A stretch of DNA of 7,335 nucleotides from Flavobacteriaceae bacterium (GTDB lineage Bacteria > Bacteroidota > Bacteroidia > Flavobacteriales > Flavobacteriaceae), in assembly GCA_949507465.1 (NCBI GenBank), contig CATEMS010000151.1:1-7335 (forward strand), in the 5' to 3' direction. The notes beneath the pieces are model-generated. The model was not told the origin of the DNA. It worked only from the letters and a program-made list of their open reading frames with translations, and ran no database searches. The translations under genes were made by a program, and so were the position numbers. Each line of letters starts with the position of its first letter. The first letter of the stretch is position 1. This document shows positions 6,804 to 7,335 of this stretch, piece by piece.

Positions 6804-7335
6804 CGTCTGTGGATTTACCAAGCGCGTCAAGTGCTCTGACCTGGGTTACATTTGTATCGTCTATAATCAGACCATCTTTTAATTTAACGATGCGTTTGGT
6901 CATGTGAGCAATATCATCTTCATGAGTCACCAATAGAATGGTTTTACCCTCATCGTTTATTTGCTGAATAAGCTCCATAACCTCACAAGATGTTTGGGTG
7001 TCTAGAGCACCCGTTGGCTCGTCTGCCAAAAGCACCTTGGGGTCACTAGCTAATGCTCTGGCAATGGCAACACGTTGTTTTTGACCTCCAGAGAGTTCGC
7101 TTGGCAAGTGAGTAGCCCAATTTGCTAATCCAACTTTTTCTAGATAGTGATGTGCTTTTTCCATGCGCTGTGCACGTTTTACACCCTGGTAATACAGTGG
7201 CATAGCCACATTGTCTAGGGCAGTTTTGTAATTAATCAAATTAAATGATTGAAAAATAAATCCTAGAAACTGGTTCCTGTAGGTAGCAGCAACTTTTTCA
7301 TTTAGATTTTTAATGTGTTTCCCATCTAGTGTGTA
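6796..7335 (-). CDS. MacB/LolD-type ABC transporter ATP-binding subunit (N-terminus beyond window edge)
   Basis: The frame is open through base 7335, giving 179 residues of a stand-alone ATPase of about 230; Walker A and the start codon lie outside. The visible part starts YTLDGKHIKNLNEK and contains the Q-loop FIFQSFNL (26-33), the signature LSGGQKQRVAIARAL (81-95), Walker B VLLADEP with catalytic Glu at 106, the D-loop ALD (110-112) and the H-loop LLVTHE (His138). TGALD after Walker B is the MacB-like form; LolD more often has TGNLD. It hydrolyses ATP on the cytoplasmic face to drive the two permeases encoded next. In E. coli MacB this domain is fused to the permease; here it is separate. 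The last codons overlap the permease 2 start by 8 bases. A TTG at 7239 is internal (after FIFQSFN), not a start. All motifs in view are intact. Confidence 0.95.
   Translation of the reverse strand, partial: YTLDGKHIKNLNEKVAATYRNQFLGFIFQSFNLINYKTALDNVAMPLYYQGVKRAQRMEKAHHYLEKVGLANWATHLPSELSGGQKQRVAIARALASDPKVLLADEPTGALDTQTSCEVMELIQQINDEGKTILLVTHEDDIAHMTKRIVKLKDGLIIDDTNVTQVRALDALGKSTDDV

Noticed and set aside
6804..6830. Upstream in-frame TTG at 6830 as the start of permease 2
   Set aside because: It adds nine residues without similarity to the paralog, extends further into the ATPase gene, and would be a rare start; ATG at 6803 aligns with permease 1.
6550..6882. Plus-strand open frame of 110 codons
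   Set aside because: It is antisense to permease 2 and the ATPase end, both strongly supported by motifs; a shadow frame.
7237..7239. TTG at 7239 as the start of a short 147-residue ATPase
   Set aside because: The frame continues to the window edge, and the codons before it encode the expected Q-loop (FIFQSFNL), so this is an internal leucine.
1..7335. CRISPR array, tRNA/rRNA gene, insertion sequence, phage or toxin-antitoxin genes
   Set aside because: The window is almost fully filled by seven recognised coding regions; I saw no long spaced repeats, terminal inverted repeats, transposase motifs or RNA-gene folds in the short gaps.

Overview
The window is AT-rich and fully packed, and every gene lies on the minus strand. 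It reads as part of a chromosome from a Bacteroidota bacterium, most likely a member of the Flavobacteriaceae. This rests on protein style, on start codons that mostly lack a Shine-Dalgarno sequence, and on a MacB-type exporter whose ATPase and permeases are separate genes. The lineage call is inference; no marker gene is complete enough to settle it.

In transcription order (high to low coordinates) the genes are: an ABC ATPase cut by the right window edge (6796-7335); two paralogous MacB/FtsX-type permeases (5559-6803 and 4267-5526); a periplasmic adaptor (3027-4187); a TolC-family outer-membrane channel (1504-2949); a second, different periplasmic adaptor (231-1502); and the first third of tsaB, the tRNA t6A-modification gene, cut by the left edge (1-231). 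No gap between genes exceeds 79 bases, and I found no convincing terminator or promoter between them, so all seven are plausibly one transcript.

Together the first six genes encode a complete tripartite ABC efflux machine of the MacAB-TolC type. The ATPase powers a probable permease heterodimer in the inner membrane, adaptors bridge the periplasm, and the TolC-like trimer crosses the outer membrane. The unusual points are the two distinct adaptors on either side of one tolC gene, both with an intact R-x3-L-x6-S TolC-docking motif, and the tight junction of the last adaptor to tsaB (TGATG). The junctions fall into two types. ATPase/permease 2 (8-base overlap) and tolC/adaptor/tsaB (1-base gap, then 1-base overlap) are tightly joined, while permease 2/permease 1, permease 1/adaptor and adaptor/tolC are separated by 32, 79 and 77 bases.

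This is a well-built member of a known transporter family rather than a clearly new system. The substrate cannot be read from the sequence.
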